Source: Lineus longissimus
Lineage: Eukaryota > Nemertea > Pilidiophora > Heteronemertea > Lineidae
DNA: 64,000 nucleotides
Direction: 5' to 3'
Assembly: GCF_910592395.1 (NCBI RefSeq)
Contig: NC_088316.1
Coordinates: 9,612,001 to 9,676,000, forward strand
Below the pieces are notes generated by a model. It was not told the DNA's origin. It did not search any database and saw only the letters and a list, made by a program, of their open reading frames with translations. Below are positions 10,900 through 21,508 of this stretch, one piece after another (the stretch's first letter is position 1; each line of letters opens with the position of its first letter). A program made the position numbers and the translations under genes.

Positions 10900-11676
10900 A
10901 GGCCCTTTTCCACTACCGCACAATCTGTCCCTGTTCAACTGTGCCGTGCTCGGTCCGGACCCGGCCCACTTGTTTTGTACCATTTCCATTGCGCGCAATA
11001 ATATCCAGGCCAAATTCTGGTGTCCACATCGGCCGCTGTCAGCAGCGCTACTCTCCTATTTTTGGAGTTAGGAATGTAAGTAAAATTCTCTAAAGATGGC
11101 CATTGTTATCAAGAACTTCCCGATACTTTTTTTCCATTTTTTTCACTTTTTCCTGGCACTGCTTGCCATCACGTCCTTCGAATCCTGACATTGAGAGGGA
11201 CACGGCGATTTGCGAAAAAATCTTGTTATTGTGGCGAGCCCCCTCCAATTGAGCCTGTATCGTCTCCTCGCCCCAAATAATAATCAACTGGAGCGTTTCC
11301 GGAACGCTCCATGTTGCCCCTCTTGTTGTTGCTGAAGGTGCTGCTGCTGGCATGTTGTAGCGATATAAATGAATAACTTACGACAGAACTGCACAGTGAC
11401 AGAAATACCGGGGAATGACAACGGTCAAGGTCATTAGTGAGCTTGCGCACTATTACTCAGATAAGTGGGCCCGGCCCAGTTCGCGTTTCCACTGCTGATT
11501 TTTATTGCCGAACCGTGCTCGACCCGGGTCGAGCTCACGTCCTTTTGGGGGGTTCGGCCCACATGGAAATGGGACCGTGCCGAGCCCGGTCGACCCATTT
11601 CCATTACACTTTTTTTAACCGAGCCGTGCTCGACCCGGGTCAAGGCCCGGCAATTTTTGATAGTGGAAAAGGGGCT
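10900..11676. mobile_element. Non-autonomous Harbinger-type element carrying only a Myb/SANT gene
   Basis: Termini are AGGCCCTTTTCCACTA on the left and the inverted AGTGGAAAAGGGGCT on the right. TAT flanks both sides (10897-10899, 11677-11679), a 3-bp target duplication as in PIF/Harbinger elements. Removing the element restores the Gypsy frame across an ASP-TYR-ALA-SER-ARG-HIS stretch. It encodes a Myb-like protein on the minus strand and no transposase. GC-rich GACCCGGGTCGAGC-type motifs recur inside both arms. Confidence 0.8.
11090..11353 (-). CDS. Harbinger-type Myb/SANT (trihelix-like) DNA-binding protein
   Basis: The 87-residue frame contains a Trp at about residue 16 (TWSVPETLQLI) followed by tryptophan-containing helix 1 (IIIWGEE). 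The closing helix has the GRDGKQCQEKVKKMEKKYREV pattern typical of trihelix/Myb-SANT proteins of Harbinger transposons, where it helps bring the transposase to the termini and the nucleus. It lies alone between the element ends, so the transposase would have to come from another copy. The frame ends close to the left terminus, so a C-terminal exon is probably missing. Confidence 0.7.
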   Translation of the reverse strand: MPAAAPSATTRGATWSVPETLQLIIIWGEETIQAQLEGARHNNKIFSQIAVSLSMSGFEGRDGKQCQEKVKKMEKKYREVLDNNGHL

Positions 11677-11679
11677 TAT

Positions 11680-12055
11680 GCATCACGTCATCCAATAAGT
11701 GTGCCAGGGAAAGTGACCATTGATGAAGGGGACAATCACGTTGCATACATTGTGGAAAACGCTATACCGAAAGCAATGACATCTGCTGAAATTGAACTGG
11801 CTACCGCACAAGACCCATTATTGCAAGCCACAATGTCATCATTACGATCTGGTAAATGGACGATCCGCCATTAAGCATGTCATTGGCAGGACTCTCCAGG
11901 TTCGAAAGAATCAAAGACGAACTGACATGTACTGATACCCTTGTCTTGAAATCTGACCGCATTGTGCAATTAGCCTTCCGGAAAGAACTACCGATATCGC
12001 ACATTCAGGACATCTTGGAATCGCGTAAACCAAAGGACTACTAAGAGAAAAAGGT
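11680..12055 (+). pseudogene. Gypsy RNase H-integrase linker
   Basis: It reads from SRHP through the VPGKVTIDEGDNHVAYI and ATAQDPLLQATMSSLRSGKW segments of a Gypsy polyprotein. After a stop and a frameshift near 11874 it continues to the integrase zinc-binding region around 12000-12050, which is then cut by the Harbinger pair. Confidence 0.75.
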
Positions 12056-12314
12056 CAGGGCCCGCATTCATAAACCTACTTAAGTGAAGTATGATGCCTA
12101 TGTTGCTACCTAACTAGGGTATCATGCGTAAGTGGAATTCTATATCACACTTACCTTATGTGCCATGCATTAGTGGAGTTCAAGAAACTACTTACCTAAT
12201 GTATCATGCATATTTCTACACTTATATTTAAGACACCCCTTGGGCTGTCCTAAGTTTAAGAAGGTTGGTGATTCGCAGTCGGTTCGGGCCATTCCTTGAA
12301 ATACATTGGAGCAG

Positions 12315-12678
12315 TATGGCCGTATTAATGCTGGCAGCACAAGAAGAGGTTGCCAGACGACGTGCAATACGAAGACAGCGTGTGTTTCGGGACCGTCTTC
12401 ATCCACTGGACGATTACAATGATGTGCAACTCTACCAACGATATAGACTGGACCGACAAACAGTTTTGGAACTGATTGATACTGTTTGTGACGCACTTGA
12501 CCCCCTCACACTAAGGAACCACGCCCTAACAAGAGAACTGAAAGTTTTTGCAGCGAGAGTTTTTGGTAGAGGGAGGAATCGGTCAATGGAAAAGACGATT
12601 CCATTGTCTGCACGGACAGTTACGATACAATCCGCAAAAATCATGCCAAATAATTGCAGTGTGTGCAGCCCTTCATAA
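12315..12678 (+). pseudogene. Harbinger transposase, copy A (internally deleted)
   Basis: The first ~85 residues match the N-terminal region of the copy B transposase (LDDYNDVQLYQRYRLDRQTVLEL versus the copy B equivalent). At about 12565 the frame jumps to the segment just before the C-terminal ERG..WKRRF region, removing about 0.8 kb with the catalytic aspartates. It then shifts out of frame and stops. This copy therefore lacks a catalytic core. Confidence 0.75.
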
Positions 12679-12739
12679 CATTGCCATAAACTGAAGTATT
12701 TCTCCTATTCAGGGCCGTTGTGACCTCCTTCCATGCGTC

Positions 12740-12960
12740 ATGTTTTTTATGGTTCGAAATACGTAGTGGAAGAAAACTTTGCTGTGAGCGTGGTAAATTA
12801 TCTTTCATTCTCGCAAAGAGAGAATTTCTCAGCTTCCGAGAAGTTTGGTTTTCTCTTCGTCTTCTCCACCACAGAGATCATTGAAAGAAGCCAATGCACA
12901 CTTTTAGAATGTATAACACTGTCTGAACAACCAGTTGGCCATCAATCCACACGATCTCGC
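12740..12960 (-). pseudogene. Myb-like gene remnant of Harbinger copy A
   Basis: On the minus strand the sequence around 12770-12880 aligns with exon 1 of the copy B Myb gene (the KKPNFSEIEKFRL and EYEREFS region), with several indels. Most of the gene is lost. Confidence 0.5.
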
Positions 12961-13133
12961 CCATTTCCTTTCATTTTACTCAAAGCCAAACCACAAAAAT
13001 CGACATGATCATGGTTGAAATTTGACATACTGGCCTAGCAACGACTTGCCGGAAAGGTTATGCATGATGCCTAGATTTGTTAATCACACTAAGCAAGGCA
13101 TGACGCCCAAGTAGTTTTATGAATTCCAACATA

Positions 13134-15360
13134 CTGTAAAGTTTGCGATAAGCGGTCGTGGCGCGAAACCGGTGTAATGTTTTTGAGTGTTTCTATTTTT
13201 GAGTGTTTCCCATCATTGTTTGGGAACGCTAAAAGATAGATTGACAAGTTTTTATGTGTTTCCCCCTATTGAAAAGTCATGGTCTCTCTAGCTGCCTATT
13301 GTTTGGAAACACTGACACATGGGAAACAACCAGAGATGTTACACCGGCAATATGGTAAATCAATAATAACACATGTTCAGGGCCGTTTACATTCCAGGTT
13401 AATACGCTATGAGGCACACTGTGACATGAACCTCTAGGCTTACAAGTTCAATGGAAACGAACGAGTAGTTCATAACAAGGCGCTCTTTATTCGAAAGAAT
13501 GGGTATTACAGCTCTTCGTCGTCAAGAAAATGCAGATCATTGTCCTCGTCATTATGGTCATCAAAGTGTACAATGTCCTGGTCTACGTGTTCAGGGACGG
13601 GTTCATCAGCCTGAAGCAGGCCACAAGCTCGCCAGGCGGTGTGAATTGCCTCGGCGGTTATCCGGGCCCAAGATTCGCCAATCAAACTTAACACTTCACC
13701 CCTTGTTATGGGAGGGGAATTCTCTCGCTCATCGTTATGCTCAATCTTCCACGCTTTCCACCTTTTGCGGAGATTACTTTTAAAAGATCTGATAATCGTC
13801 TTGTCCAGTGGTTGCACTAAAGGTGTGCACCTCCCCGGTATCATCTCAATGAAACCGGGGGCATCTTCAATTTCCTGACGGATTTGTGCATTTCGATGAG
13901 CGGGGAACATGTCCCATATCAAGAGAAATGGGAAGGCGTCACCTACAAAAAGAAGAAGGCATACGTTGACCCAAGAAAGAATAGTCTGCCAACTCGCCCA
14001 GCCCGTTTCAGATCCGCTAACTTGTACATTTTCAGGAGCGTTTTCCGTCAAATTTTGAATTTCGTCGCCATCTGCGACGAGACCCTTTAAAATGACACTT
14101 GCTGTCATTTTTCTGCCATCGAACGTAATTCCAAGTGTTACGGTGCAACCTAATTTAGAATTGCTGCGAGAAGTTCGCACGTCAATTTGCTTCCTGCCCT
14201 TGACATCGTACGTGTACTGGGGTGCCATATGCCAAAGTGCAAAAGTTTCATCCATGTTCACAACTAGGTTGATTCCATTTTCCTCAACTTTCTGAGCTAC
14301 GTCATCCCTAAAATTCGCCACAAGTTGCCCAGCGTTTTCTGGTATTGTTCGCGAATCTTTGCATTGCTTCCTGAAGCTAAAGCCATTTCTTGTTAAAAAT
14401 CCGCTCAGCCATCCTTTGCTTGCTCTGAACTCAACCAGTTGAGGCCTACTATCCCGGTACTCTTGCTGCCGCGCTGCTGGAAGCTCTGCCCACCATTGAT
14501 TGAAAAAACCGTTGTCCCTTATCCATCAAGTCTTCACCGGAAACGGGTACTCCCTGCTCCCGCCTAGTCTCTGCCCACTCTCGTACGTGTTTGTCCACCT
14601 CGGGCCAATACGCTGAAAGAATAAAGAGTACTAATTTTCCAAAAAAAACTAGTGCTTCCGAATTCTAAATTTTACATAACCACACTCCTCTGTGAGAGAC
14701 TAGTTTTGGCATTTTCATCGAAGGTAACACTCACCAATCTCTCTCTCTCTTTGTCTCTGCATGTGGCTCTGCCTTGTCGTGGCTACCCGATGTCTATCTC
14801 GGAGATCTTCCTCGTTAAGCCATCGGCGCATAGTTGTTGCAGGGATGTTGTGAGCTCTTGTAAACTCTGCCGCAGTCACGCCGCGAGGAACCCTGATGTT
14901 TTCATTTTGGTAATCATCGATTAGACGATTTTTTTCTTGAATTGAGTATGACCTATGGCGGCGAGGATATTGTGCCGCGTCAAAAACTTCATCATCATCC
15001 TCAGGTTCAGGATCAGCATTACCAACAGCGTCACCTCCGTTTTCCATAGAAAAGGCCAAGTGTGCCAGGAGGCAAAAAACACAGATTACTTTCTTCAGAT
15101 TCATGGTACAGTACATGTACTACACGAAGAGTCGCATGGCATACAGTAGGGCTTTAAAATTTTTCCCTTTAAAATTACGTGACACTAACTTCATTACCTT
15201 ATCGATTTTTATTTACAAAAGGTGAATAGCCAGTACCCCTAGTTTTACGCACTCCGCCTGTTTATTCCAGTGCATTCAAATACCGGCCCATAACATGAAC
15301 ATTCATAGATCTTCTGTATTGCCGGTTTCGCGCCACGACCGCTTATCGCAAACTTTACAG
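13134..15360 (-). mobile_element. Pogo/Tigger transposon inserted in Harbinger copy A
   Basis: The termini are CTGTAAAGTTTGCGATAAGC on the left and its perfect inverted partner at 15360, with the match continuing to about 40 bases. Both are flanked by TA. It splits the 3' terminal region of Harbinger copy A, whose sequence resumes at 15363. The single gene is a spliced transposase on the minus strand. At 2,227 bases it is full-length or nearly so for the family. Confidence 0.9.
13506..15116 (-). pseudogene. Pogo/Tigger transposase, two exons
   Basis: Exon 1 (15116-14735; likely start codon at 15047) encodes an acidic N-terminus and a CENP-B-type helix-turn-helix (FTRAHNIPATTMRRWL). It ends in a GTGAGT donor. 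An acceptor TTCTTTCAG precedes exon 2 at 14612, joining to AYWPEVD, as usual in the family. Exon 2 carries the second helix-turn-helix and the DDE core: NMDET near 14256, LIWDMFPAH near 13910 and LVQPLDKT near 13810. Six Ts near 14545, where five would keep the frame, shift exon 2 after DLMDKGQRFF. The remaining reading frame is complete, so this is a single-lesion pseudogene or an assembly error. Confidence 0.85.
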
Positions 15361-15636
15361 TATGGATCATGCATAGCTTAGTATGACACTGAGACTTTAG
15401 GTATACTTAACTTGGGAACTTTTATGAATATCATAAACATACTTTTTCAAAGTATGATACTTAGGTTCCCACTTAACTCAAGTATCATGCTTAAGTCGAA
15501 TTCTATATACTACTTACCTAATGTATCATGCACAAATTGGCACTTAGATCTGAGACACCCATTCGGCTGTCCTAAGTATAAGCCTGTTGGTAATTCACAG
15601 ATTTTTTGGACATTCCCCAAGAGACATTGGAGCAGC

Positions 15637-16697
15637 ATGGCCGCATTAATGCTTGCCGTGCAAGAAGAAGTTGTCAGACGGCGTGCTATTCGAAGAGAAC
15701 GAGTTTTCCGAGATCGCCTACATGCCTAGACGCATACAACGATCTAGAACTTTACCGAAGGTATAGACTCGACCGTCAAACGGTTTTGGAACTAATTGAT
15801 GCCGTTGGGGATGAACTCGACCCAAAAATATTGAGGAACCATGCCCTACCGAGGGAACTGAATGTTCTTGCTGCATTACGCTTTTATGGCACGGGGTCCT
15901 TTCAGATACTTACTGGGGACTCAGTGCACATTTCACAACCTACGATGTGTAGGGTTATTTCTCAAGTAACCCAAGCCCTTTTGCCTTTGCTTCCAAGGCT
16001 CATTAAGTTTCCAGAGCGGGCTGAAATTCCCAACATTGTTGATGAATTTCACGACATAGCCAACTTTCCCGGTGTTGTGGGCGTTGTGGATGGAACTCAC
16101 GTGTGGATTTTAGGTCCATCGCAGCACGAATGGCGGTATATCAATCGGAAGAAGTACTATTCGATCAACACCCAGGTTGTGATGGACGCACAATATCGAT
16201 TCATAAATGTCGTTGCCAAGTGGCCCGGAAGTACGCATGATTCAGTAATTCTAAGGGAGAGTGGACTTTCAGATATCATGTCGCGTCAGGATGGTGAAAT
16301 AATTTTACTTGGAGATAGTGGATACCCCGTCAGACCGTGGTTGATGACGCCATTCTGAAACCCCGAGACAGCAGCACAACGTCGCTATAACAAGTCCCAC
16401 AAGAAAACGAGGTGCCTTGTTGAGAGAGGAATGGGTCAATGGAAACGACGGTTCAACTGCCTGCATGGTCAACTAAGACACAGCCCGCAGAAATCATGCG
16501 AGATAATTGCGGTGTGTGCAGCCCTTCACAACATTGCAATTAACAGAGGACTGCCATATTTCGAAGATGTGCATATTGAGCATCAGAATCGACGGCAACC
16601 ACAACCTGATGATGACCCTGAAAATGCTGCTGTAGTTCCAGATAGAGCAAATGGAGCTGCTGCGCGGAACGTCATTGTGAACAATCACTTCCAGTAA
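15637..16697 (+). pseudogene. Harbinger (DDE_4-type) transposase, copy B
   Basis: After a start shared with copy A, a one-base loss at about 15725 shifts the frame; the long frame then runs to 16358. Catalytic residues are visible: VVDGTHV (about 16086), KWPGSTHDS (about 16217) and GDSGYP (about 16312), with the final Glu in VERGMGQWKRRF (about 16423). A TGA at 16356-16358 sits where this family has Arg, consistent with CGA to TGA decay. The same frame then continues to 16697. The enzyme would cut and join the element ends. It needs two repairs to be read and is therefore inactive. Confidence 0.85.
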
Positions 16698-16777
16698 ACA
16701 CATTTTGTAAGTAGGACAGAAGAAATGTTCTGCGTTATAAATGTTCTTTATTTCAGCATATTCCAAAACTATATTTC

Positions 16778-17826
16778 CTACAAATTTGTAAGAGAATAGT
16801 CGAAAGGGGAATTATTATTATTATGTAAGTAGTAGCTATGTTGTCCGCTTTGACTGGTCCCAGGCGAAACATGTTGCATATCAGTAGTTAACTTCTGTTT
16901 CTTCAAATTCAATACATCGATCTCGAGTGTTAATTTCCTTTTCTCCGAAGCGAGTTTCTCAATTTCACGTGTCGCTCGCTCTTTCTCTAAAGCCAAAAGT
17001 TATTTTTGGAGAACAATGACATCACTCTTATCATTGGTAAATTTGCCTTTTGGTCTATTTTCAGGCTGATAGTCATCCAACGGAGGGTATGGAGTTGGTA
17101 ATGCTGGCGCAGTGGAAGACCTTGGACCCTTGTGTGTTAAGGAGTGGACAACATGACAGGACTTTTTGGGGAGTTGTTTTTGCGGGGTCGATACTGTTGT
17201 TTCATCTTGCTCACTGGAATCGCTGATAATTGGATCTTGAGAACTGAAACAAGTGTAAAATGCTTTTTGTTAACTCTTTTTGTATGGTATTGAAATCATA
17301 CTTTAGCCAAGGTTTTGACACGATAGACAGTATTGTACAAACAGTCCCGATACCTATTATGCTAATTATGCTAACAGACTACTAGTAAATAAATGTAGTT
17401 GCCTTTCACTGCTTTTTCAAAATATACGTGATGTTAACTTTAGCAACGCGTTGTGAGTGATGACGTACCTGATACTGGCAGTGGCATCATCATTCTATAC
17501 AGGCGATATTCATCTTTCATAGCTGAAGAGAGATTCTGCCAATTTTTCAGGAACTGTGCTTCAGTCCGGGTGACCGAAGGGTTTCTTTTGTTCAAATTGG
17601 CAGTTATCCTCTCCCAGGCCTCGTGTTTCTTCTTATTCGTGACAGTTGAAGAAAACTTTGATGTGAGAACAGAGAATTCCCGCTCATACTCTTCGCAAAG
17701 ACGAAATTTCTCGATTTCACTGAAATTCGGTTTTTTCTTTGCTTCCATTGCTAACTGAACTTGAATAAGCCTTGGAACAGTTGAGCCAACAGGTTTTATT
17801 TCCCGTCTAGACGCTATACTTGTCAC
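16778..17826 (-). pseudogene. Harbinger Myb-like accessory protein, two exons
   Basis: Exon 1 (17826-17469, probable start at about 17748) encodes a Myb/SANT-type domain (KKPNFSEIEKFRL, then ERITANLNKRNPSVTRTEAQFLKNWQNL). It ends in CAG followed by GTACGT. Exon 2 (17243-16778), after an ACTTGTTTCAG acceptor, encodes a Ser/Pro-rich linker and a coiled coil of about 45 residues (EKERATREIEKLASEKRK). A TAA interrupts exon 2 near 17000. In this family the Myb partner binds subterminal sites and recruits the transposase. Apart from the stop the gene is complete. Confidence 0.75.
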
Positions 17827-18072
17827 TTTTCAGTACGTTTCACTCAACTCTAACCACAAAATTTAACATGGCGGTGATTGAAATTTTACATAATCCCTGA
17901 CAACGACCAGCCGGGAAAATTATGCATGATGACTAGACTTACGCATCATACTAAGCCAGGTATGACACTTAGGTAGGTTTATGAATTCCAAGTTAAGTAT
18001 CATGCTTGGTTTAGCATGATACTTACGGTTTATTCATACTTAACTTAGGAAGTTTTATGAATATGGGCCCTG

Positions 18073-19196
18073 GTTTCCGCTTATGGAAAGATGGTAGAGC
18101 AAAAGGTCACATCTTGTCTGCCATGTCAAATCGATACACTCGGAACAACCCGTGAACCATTGGAAATGTCAACCCTATTACAAAACAAGTGTTGACTTTG
18201 CTTACGCAGAAGGTGAAACTGTGCTTGATAGATGAGTACTTCTGCCCAGTGCGTAATTCCAAAGCTAGATAGGATTTTCTCAACCATTGGTACTCCAGGG
18301 AATGTCAAATCCGACAATGGGCCTCCATTTGATGGACATGAATTTGCAAAGTTCGCAGATATCCTTGGATTTGAGCACCGCTAAATTACACCTCTTTGGC
18401 CGCGTGCCAATGGCGAAATTGAAAGACTCGTGCAAGCATTCAAAAAGCACTTGAAAGTGTCAAAAACGCAAGGAACCAACTTTAAAAAGGACTGCAATCG
18501 TTCTTGAGAGACTATAGAACTTCACCGCATGATACTTACGGCATCGCTCCCGCAAGTTCTTAAGGTGTTCAGTCCAGAATTAACTACCGCAAATACCAGA
18601 AATCGATCCAGTTGCTGAAATAGTCAAAAAGCGTGATTACGAAAAGAAACTGAAACTGAAAACCCATGCTGACAATTAATCCTATGTGAAAACGAACGAT
18701 CCAGCAATAGGTGTGCTATGCTTGTGAAACTCCAATTCAACGTGGCAAAAGGAAACACTCCCAACGAAATATCACTAACTGTCATAGCTTAGAAAGGTAG
18801 CATTATAACAGCAAATGTAGATGGGAGAAATGTTACCAGAAACTCATCATTCTTCAAATAACTATTGTTTAGAGACAAATCAGAGCTATCAGAATCAGAT
18901 GCTGATAGAACCAGCATCAACGGTGAGGCCAAGGACAAAGTGCCAATTGCACCTGAGGCTGAGGTAGCAAATTCAGACAGCTTTGTAAACGCGCCGAATG
19001 TAAACATACCCGCTGCTTCAATAGTGCCTGATAAAATCAACGTAAAAAATGAACTTAATGTTGACAAATCAATTTCATCACAAGGACCTGAAGTAAACCT
19101 TAATATTCAGTCGCGGTCGAGTGAACCAAAACCACAACAACAACTCCGCAGGTCAACCAGAGACAGAAAGCACGTGAAAAGCCTAACATATTAAGA
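18073..19196 (+). pseudogene. Gypsy integrase remnant
   Basis: It resumes the integrase after the Harbinger pair. Signature pieces occur in shifting frames: SVDFA, a KSDNGPPFDGHEF stretch near 18310, HR.ITPLWPRANGEIE near 18380-18420 and the KKLKLKTHAD segment near 18650. A long C-terminal tail (18865-19196) is rich in Ser, Pro and Asn. Many stops and indels show advanced decay, more than in the RT region. Confidence 0.75.
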
Positions 19197-19343
19197 GACA
19201 ATTGAGAGTTTATGAATCAAGAGACAATTTTATCAATTTATAGTTTAAAATTTTAAAGTCATATATCTTTCATTAGTTTACATTATATACAAAACCAAAA
19301 TATCTTAATTCAAAGTTTACAACTTCATGTTATGTTCATCTAT

Positions 19344-19395
19344 AAGGAAGGTGATGTGACATCCTGTATGTATAATAATTTATTGTAAAAAAAAA
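19344..19395 (+). repeat. Gypsy polypurine tract and truncated 3' LTR
   Basis: AAGGAAGGTGA (19344-19354) precedes TGTGACATCCTGTATGTAT, the LTR start. After about 20 bases similarity to the 5' LTR ends in an A-rich stretch, so the right end of the element has been lost. Confidence 0.65.
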
Positions 19396-20299
19396 CACCT
19401 CCAAATAAGGAGCAGACAACACAAATATGCAATAAAAATCATACACAGAGAACGAATAAAAAAGCGATCAAAAGGGTGAAAGTAAAAGCTTCAATAGTTT
19501 ATGGCTTTTCCGGTTTAGATTGGCACATAAGGTTTTTTTACCGAATCGACAATTCCATTTTCCTCCCTGGTGATACGTCTAGGTGATACGTCTATGTATG
19601 TATGTCAACAAAACGGACCCCGTCCCCACTGTGTAGTGCCAACTCAGTAGTAGGATAATGAGAGTACGACAGTCAACGACTATTCCTAAAACAAGCATAG
19701 AAACATTCGTTTTCATGCTTTATTTAGGAAAAAGGCAATTTCTAGTCTTACCACTTTTTCGCATTACTACACCATGTCCACACCAATCACACACCAATCC
19801 AGGTCTGATCGCTCCAGGCCGATACAATGATCCAGGAAGTAGGCCCATGTTTTAATGAGATCACCAGAGCATTTAATCTAAACTGTATGGTTTAAGAGTA
19901 GATAAAGGACTTCTGTTGCGATGGTAATTATACTTGATAACCACACAGAAGATCCGAGTTCACATCACAGCTTGGGTATGAACGAATTATATTCTCTTGA
20001 CGGCCATCCTTCTGAAAATGATCGTTGCTAGCGACCATAGTGTGACACATTAGTATTAGGATGATGAAATATACGCTATCTACGACTATTGTAGAAAAAA
20101 AGCCAAAACTTATCAATTAGTTGCCTTATTTCCAAATTAAAGTTGCCTTATTTCCAATACAAAACCGAAATAATCTTGCATGCATTATGCTTAAACTTTA
20201 CATACTTTACTACAACCGGTAAAGTCTGTAAAACCTGTACACTGGTATATTATTACAGAATTAATGGTAAATAATTAAAAATGGTAGTTATTTTATCAC
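19396..20299. other. Non-coding stretch before the virus-like block
   Basis: AT-rich DNA with a short duplicated GATACGTCTAGGTGATACGTCTA near 19575. No gene, terminal repeat or boundary of the following block is recognisable. Confidence 0.4.
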
Positions 20300-20791
20300 A
20301 TGACGTTTCACCAGAGTCTTAGGAGTAACAGTTGGTCTCATGGACAGGATTTCATTCAACTCCCAAAAGTGGTTAGCCCACACAAAAAACTGGTTAGGTA
20401 TTACCCATTAACAATACAACATAAGGATATGTTTACATATGACTTTTTTAACTTTGATGTTTATGTTACCCCTAATAGGTTTTTCACTCTAAAAGAACTT
20501 AACATAACTTCTGGGTTAATAAGTTTGAAAAATAGTAAGGATTGTCTAAGACTGATTGATAATCCACTATCGTTTTACCAGAATCAATTTAACCTGGCTG
20601 TATGGTTTGCAACAACTGGTTATGGGATTTCAATTAATGACCATTCAAACCACAGTGATCCAATGATAAGATCATTTTACAGATTTCACGCTTGTTATCA
20701 AATGTGTAAAGTCATGAAAAACTTGCAAATTCCTTTACCAGGTGAAACACTTCTTAATGAAGTTAACAATAACATAATCGTAATAAACTAG
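20300..20791 (+). CDS. Virus-like structural protein, N-terminal part (unnamed family)
   Basis: A 163-codon AT-rich frame with aromatic- and Asn-rich, beta-strand-like composition, for example FNFDVYVTPNRFFTLKELN near residue 50 and LAVWFATTGYGIS near residue 103. From memory, similar proteins occur unannotated in many cnidarian and other invertebrate genomes, where they continue into a longer chain ending in a FVIGPGLYI-like motif. That motif is present at 21430. I infer a virion-type structural protein of an integrated large-DNA-virus-like or Polinton-like element. The product here stops early at 20791 and the chain is picked up out of frame at 20868 and 21329. Confidence 0.4.
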   Translation: MTFHQSLRSNSWSHGQDFIQLPKVVSPHKKLVRYYPLTIQHKDMFTYDFFNFDVYVTPNRFFTLKELNITSGLISLKNSKDCLRLIDNPLSFYQNQFNLAVWFATTGYGISINDHSNHSDPMIRSFYRFHACYQMCKVMKNLQIPLPGETLLNEVNNNIIVIN

Positions 20792-20867
20792 GACAGTTAT
20801 TGAGTGAGTTTAAGCTTAATGATGAATATCATTCCTCAGTGTTGAAAGTAATGGATGGTGGATTTCC

Positions 20868-21095
20868 TTGAGTGAACCGGATTACGACCCGACGATAACA
20901 GATCCAGGTTATTACATCAATAATTTTAAAATTAATTTCTTTCTGATGCAAGTACATGAGAACAGAATGCCACCAATGTTTAAAGCTGATTGGGATGTAG
21001 GTATGACTAATTTTAAGTACCCTGATATTTTCATCAAGGATCATTTCAGTAGACATAAAAATGTATTTGATGTGATAGAACAGAAACCATGTTGA
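20868..21095 (+). pseudogene. Virus-like structural protein, middle fragment
   Basis: A 75-codon frame with the same AT-rich, Asn/Phe/Tyr/Asp-rich composition follows the previous one after about 75 bases containing stops. It probably belongs to the same original chain. I see no catalytic motif. Confidence 0.3.
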
Positions 21096-21140
21096 ACATA
21101 CCAACAATTTATGACTCTTAAGTCACCAGTACATCAGTAC

Positions 21141-21508
21141 TGGTCTGTACATCATAGGGTCAAACATGGTTCTAAATGTAGGTAAGATAACTACAATAAG
21201 GGTTTTCAAATCCAGGGATAGAGAGATTGAAGGATTCTATCAGGACATATGTTTACTGTCTTTTGGGATCATAGGGAGAAACTAGAACACCGATAGTTTG
21301 AATACCCGGGACAGAATTAGATGCTCAGATGCAGTTTAAAAAGCTGCTTAAGGATTCAATTAATAAACATGTGGATATTCTGACTTCTATTCTAAGGTAC
21401 CAGAAAGATGTTACCAAAACACATACAAGACTAGATTTTGTAATAGGACCTGGTCTGTACATCATAGGGTCAAACATGGTTCTAAATGCAGGTAAGATAA
21501 CTACAATA
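21141..21508. repeat. 58-bp direct duplication inside the virus-like gene
   Basis: 21141-21198 and 21451-21508 are direct copies starting TGGTCTGTACATCATAGGGT, differing by one T/C. They sit 310 bases apart. The first copy lies among stop-containing sequence, so it is probably a decay-related duplication. Confidence 0.85.

Larger units (their letters stand above)
12056..18072. mobile_element. Composite of two tandem Harbinger elements inside Gypsy
   Basis: Outer ends are CAGGGCCCGCATTCATAAAC on the left and the inverted TTTATGAATATGGGCCCTG on the right. Within them lie two related copies in the same orientation. Copy A (12056 to about 15428) starts with the full terminus; copy B (about 15429-18072) ends with it. 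At the internal junction the 3' end of A (TTTTATGAATA) runs directly into the 5' side of B (CATAAACATAC) and both lack GGGCCC. The Gypsy integrase continues at 18073. The flanks GGT and GTT do not give a clean target duplication. Confidence 0.75.
15429..18072. mobile_element. Harbinger element, copy B (two-gene)
   Basis: It carries the two genes expected of a Harbinger element: a DDE transposase on the plus strand (15637-16697) and a Myb-like protein on the minus strand (16778-17826), arranged convergently. Its 3' terminal region contains repeated AAGTATCATGCTT-type motifs shared with the 5' terminal region and with copy A, probably transposase binding sites. Confidence 0.8.
6957..19395 (+). 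mobile_element. Gypsy (Mag-like) LTR retrotransposon with nested insertions
   Basis: The order is LTR, primer binding site, gag, protease-RT-RNase H-integrase, polypurine tract and start of the 3' LTR, all on the plus strand. Both LTRs start with TGTRACATCCTGTATGTAT (6957 and 19355). The 3' LTR departs from the 5' copy after about 20 bases and is truncated. Three insertions interrupt the coding region: 9682-10755, 10900-11676 and 12056-18072. Leaving these out, the element is about 4.5 kb. All genes carry frameshifts or stops, so it is inactive. The Mag-like call rests on the GGCGACGAGG binding site, the RT active site with SDD and the protein order. Confidence 0.85.

Noticed and set aside
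11437-11670. Plus-strand frames with repeated Pro/Arg/Val composition
   Set aside because: They arise from GC-rich repeated motifs at the arms of the Harbinger derivative; only the segment after 11676 is Gypsy coding sequence.
12056-12060. CAG/CTG as a Harbinger target duplication
   Set aside because: These bases are part of the palindromic terminus and the flanking GGT and GTT do not match.
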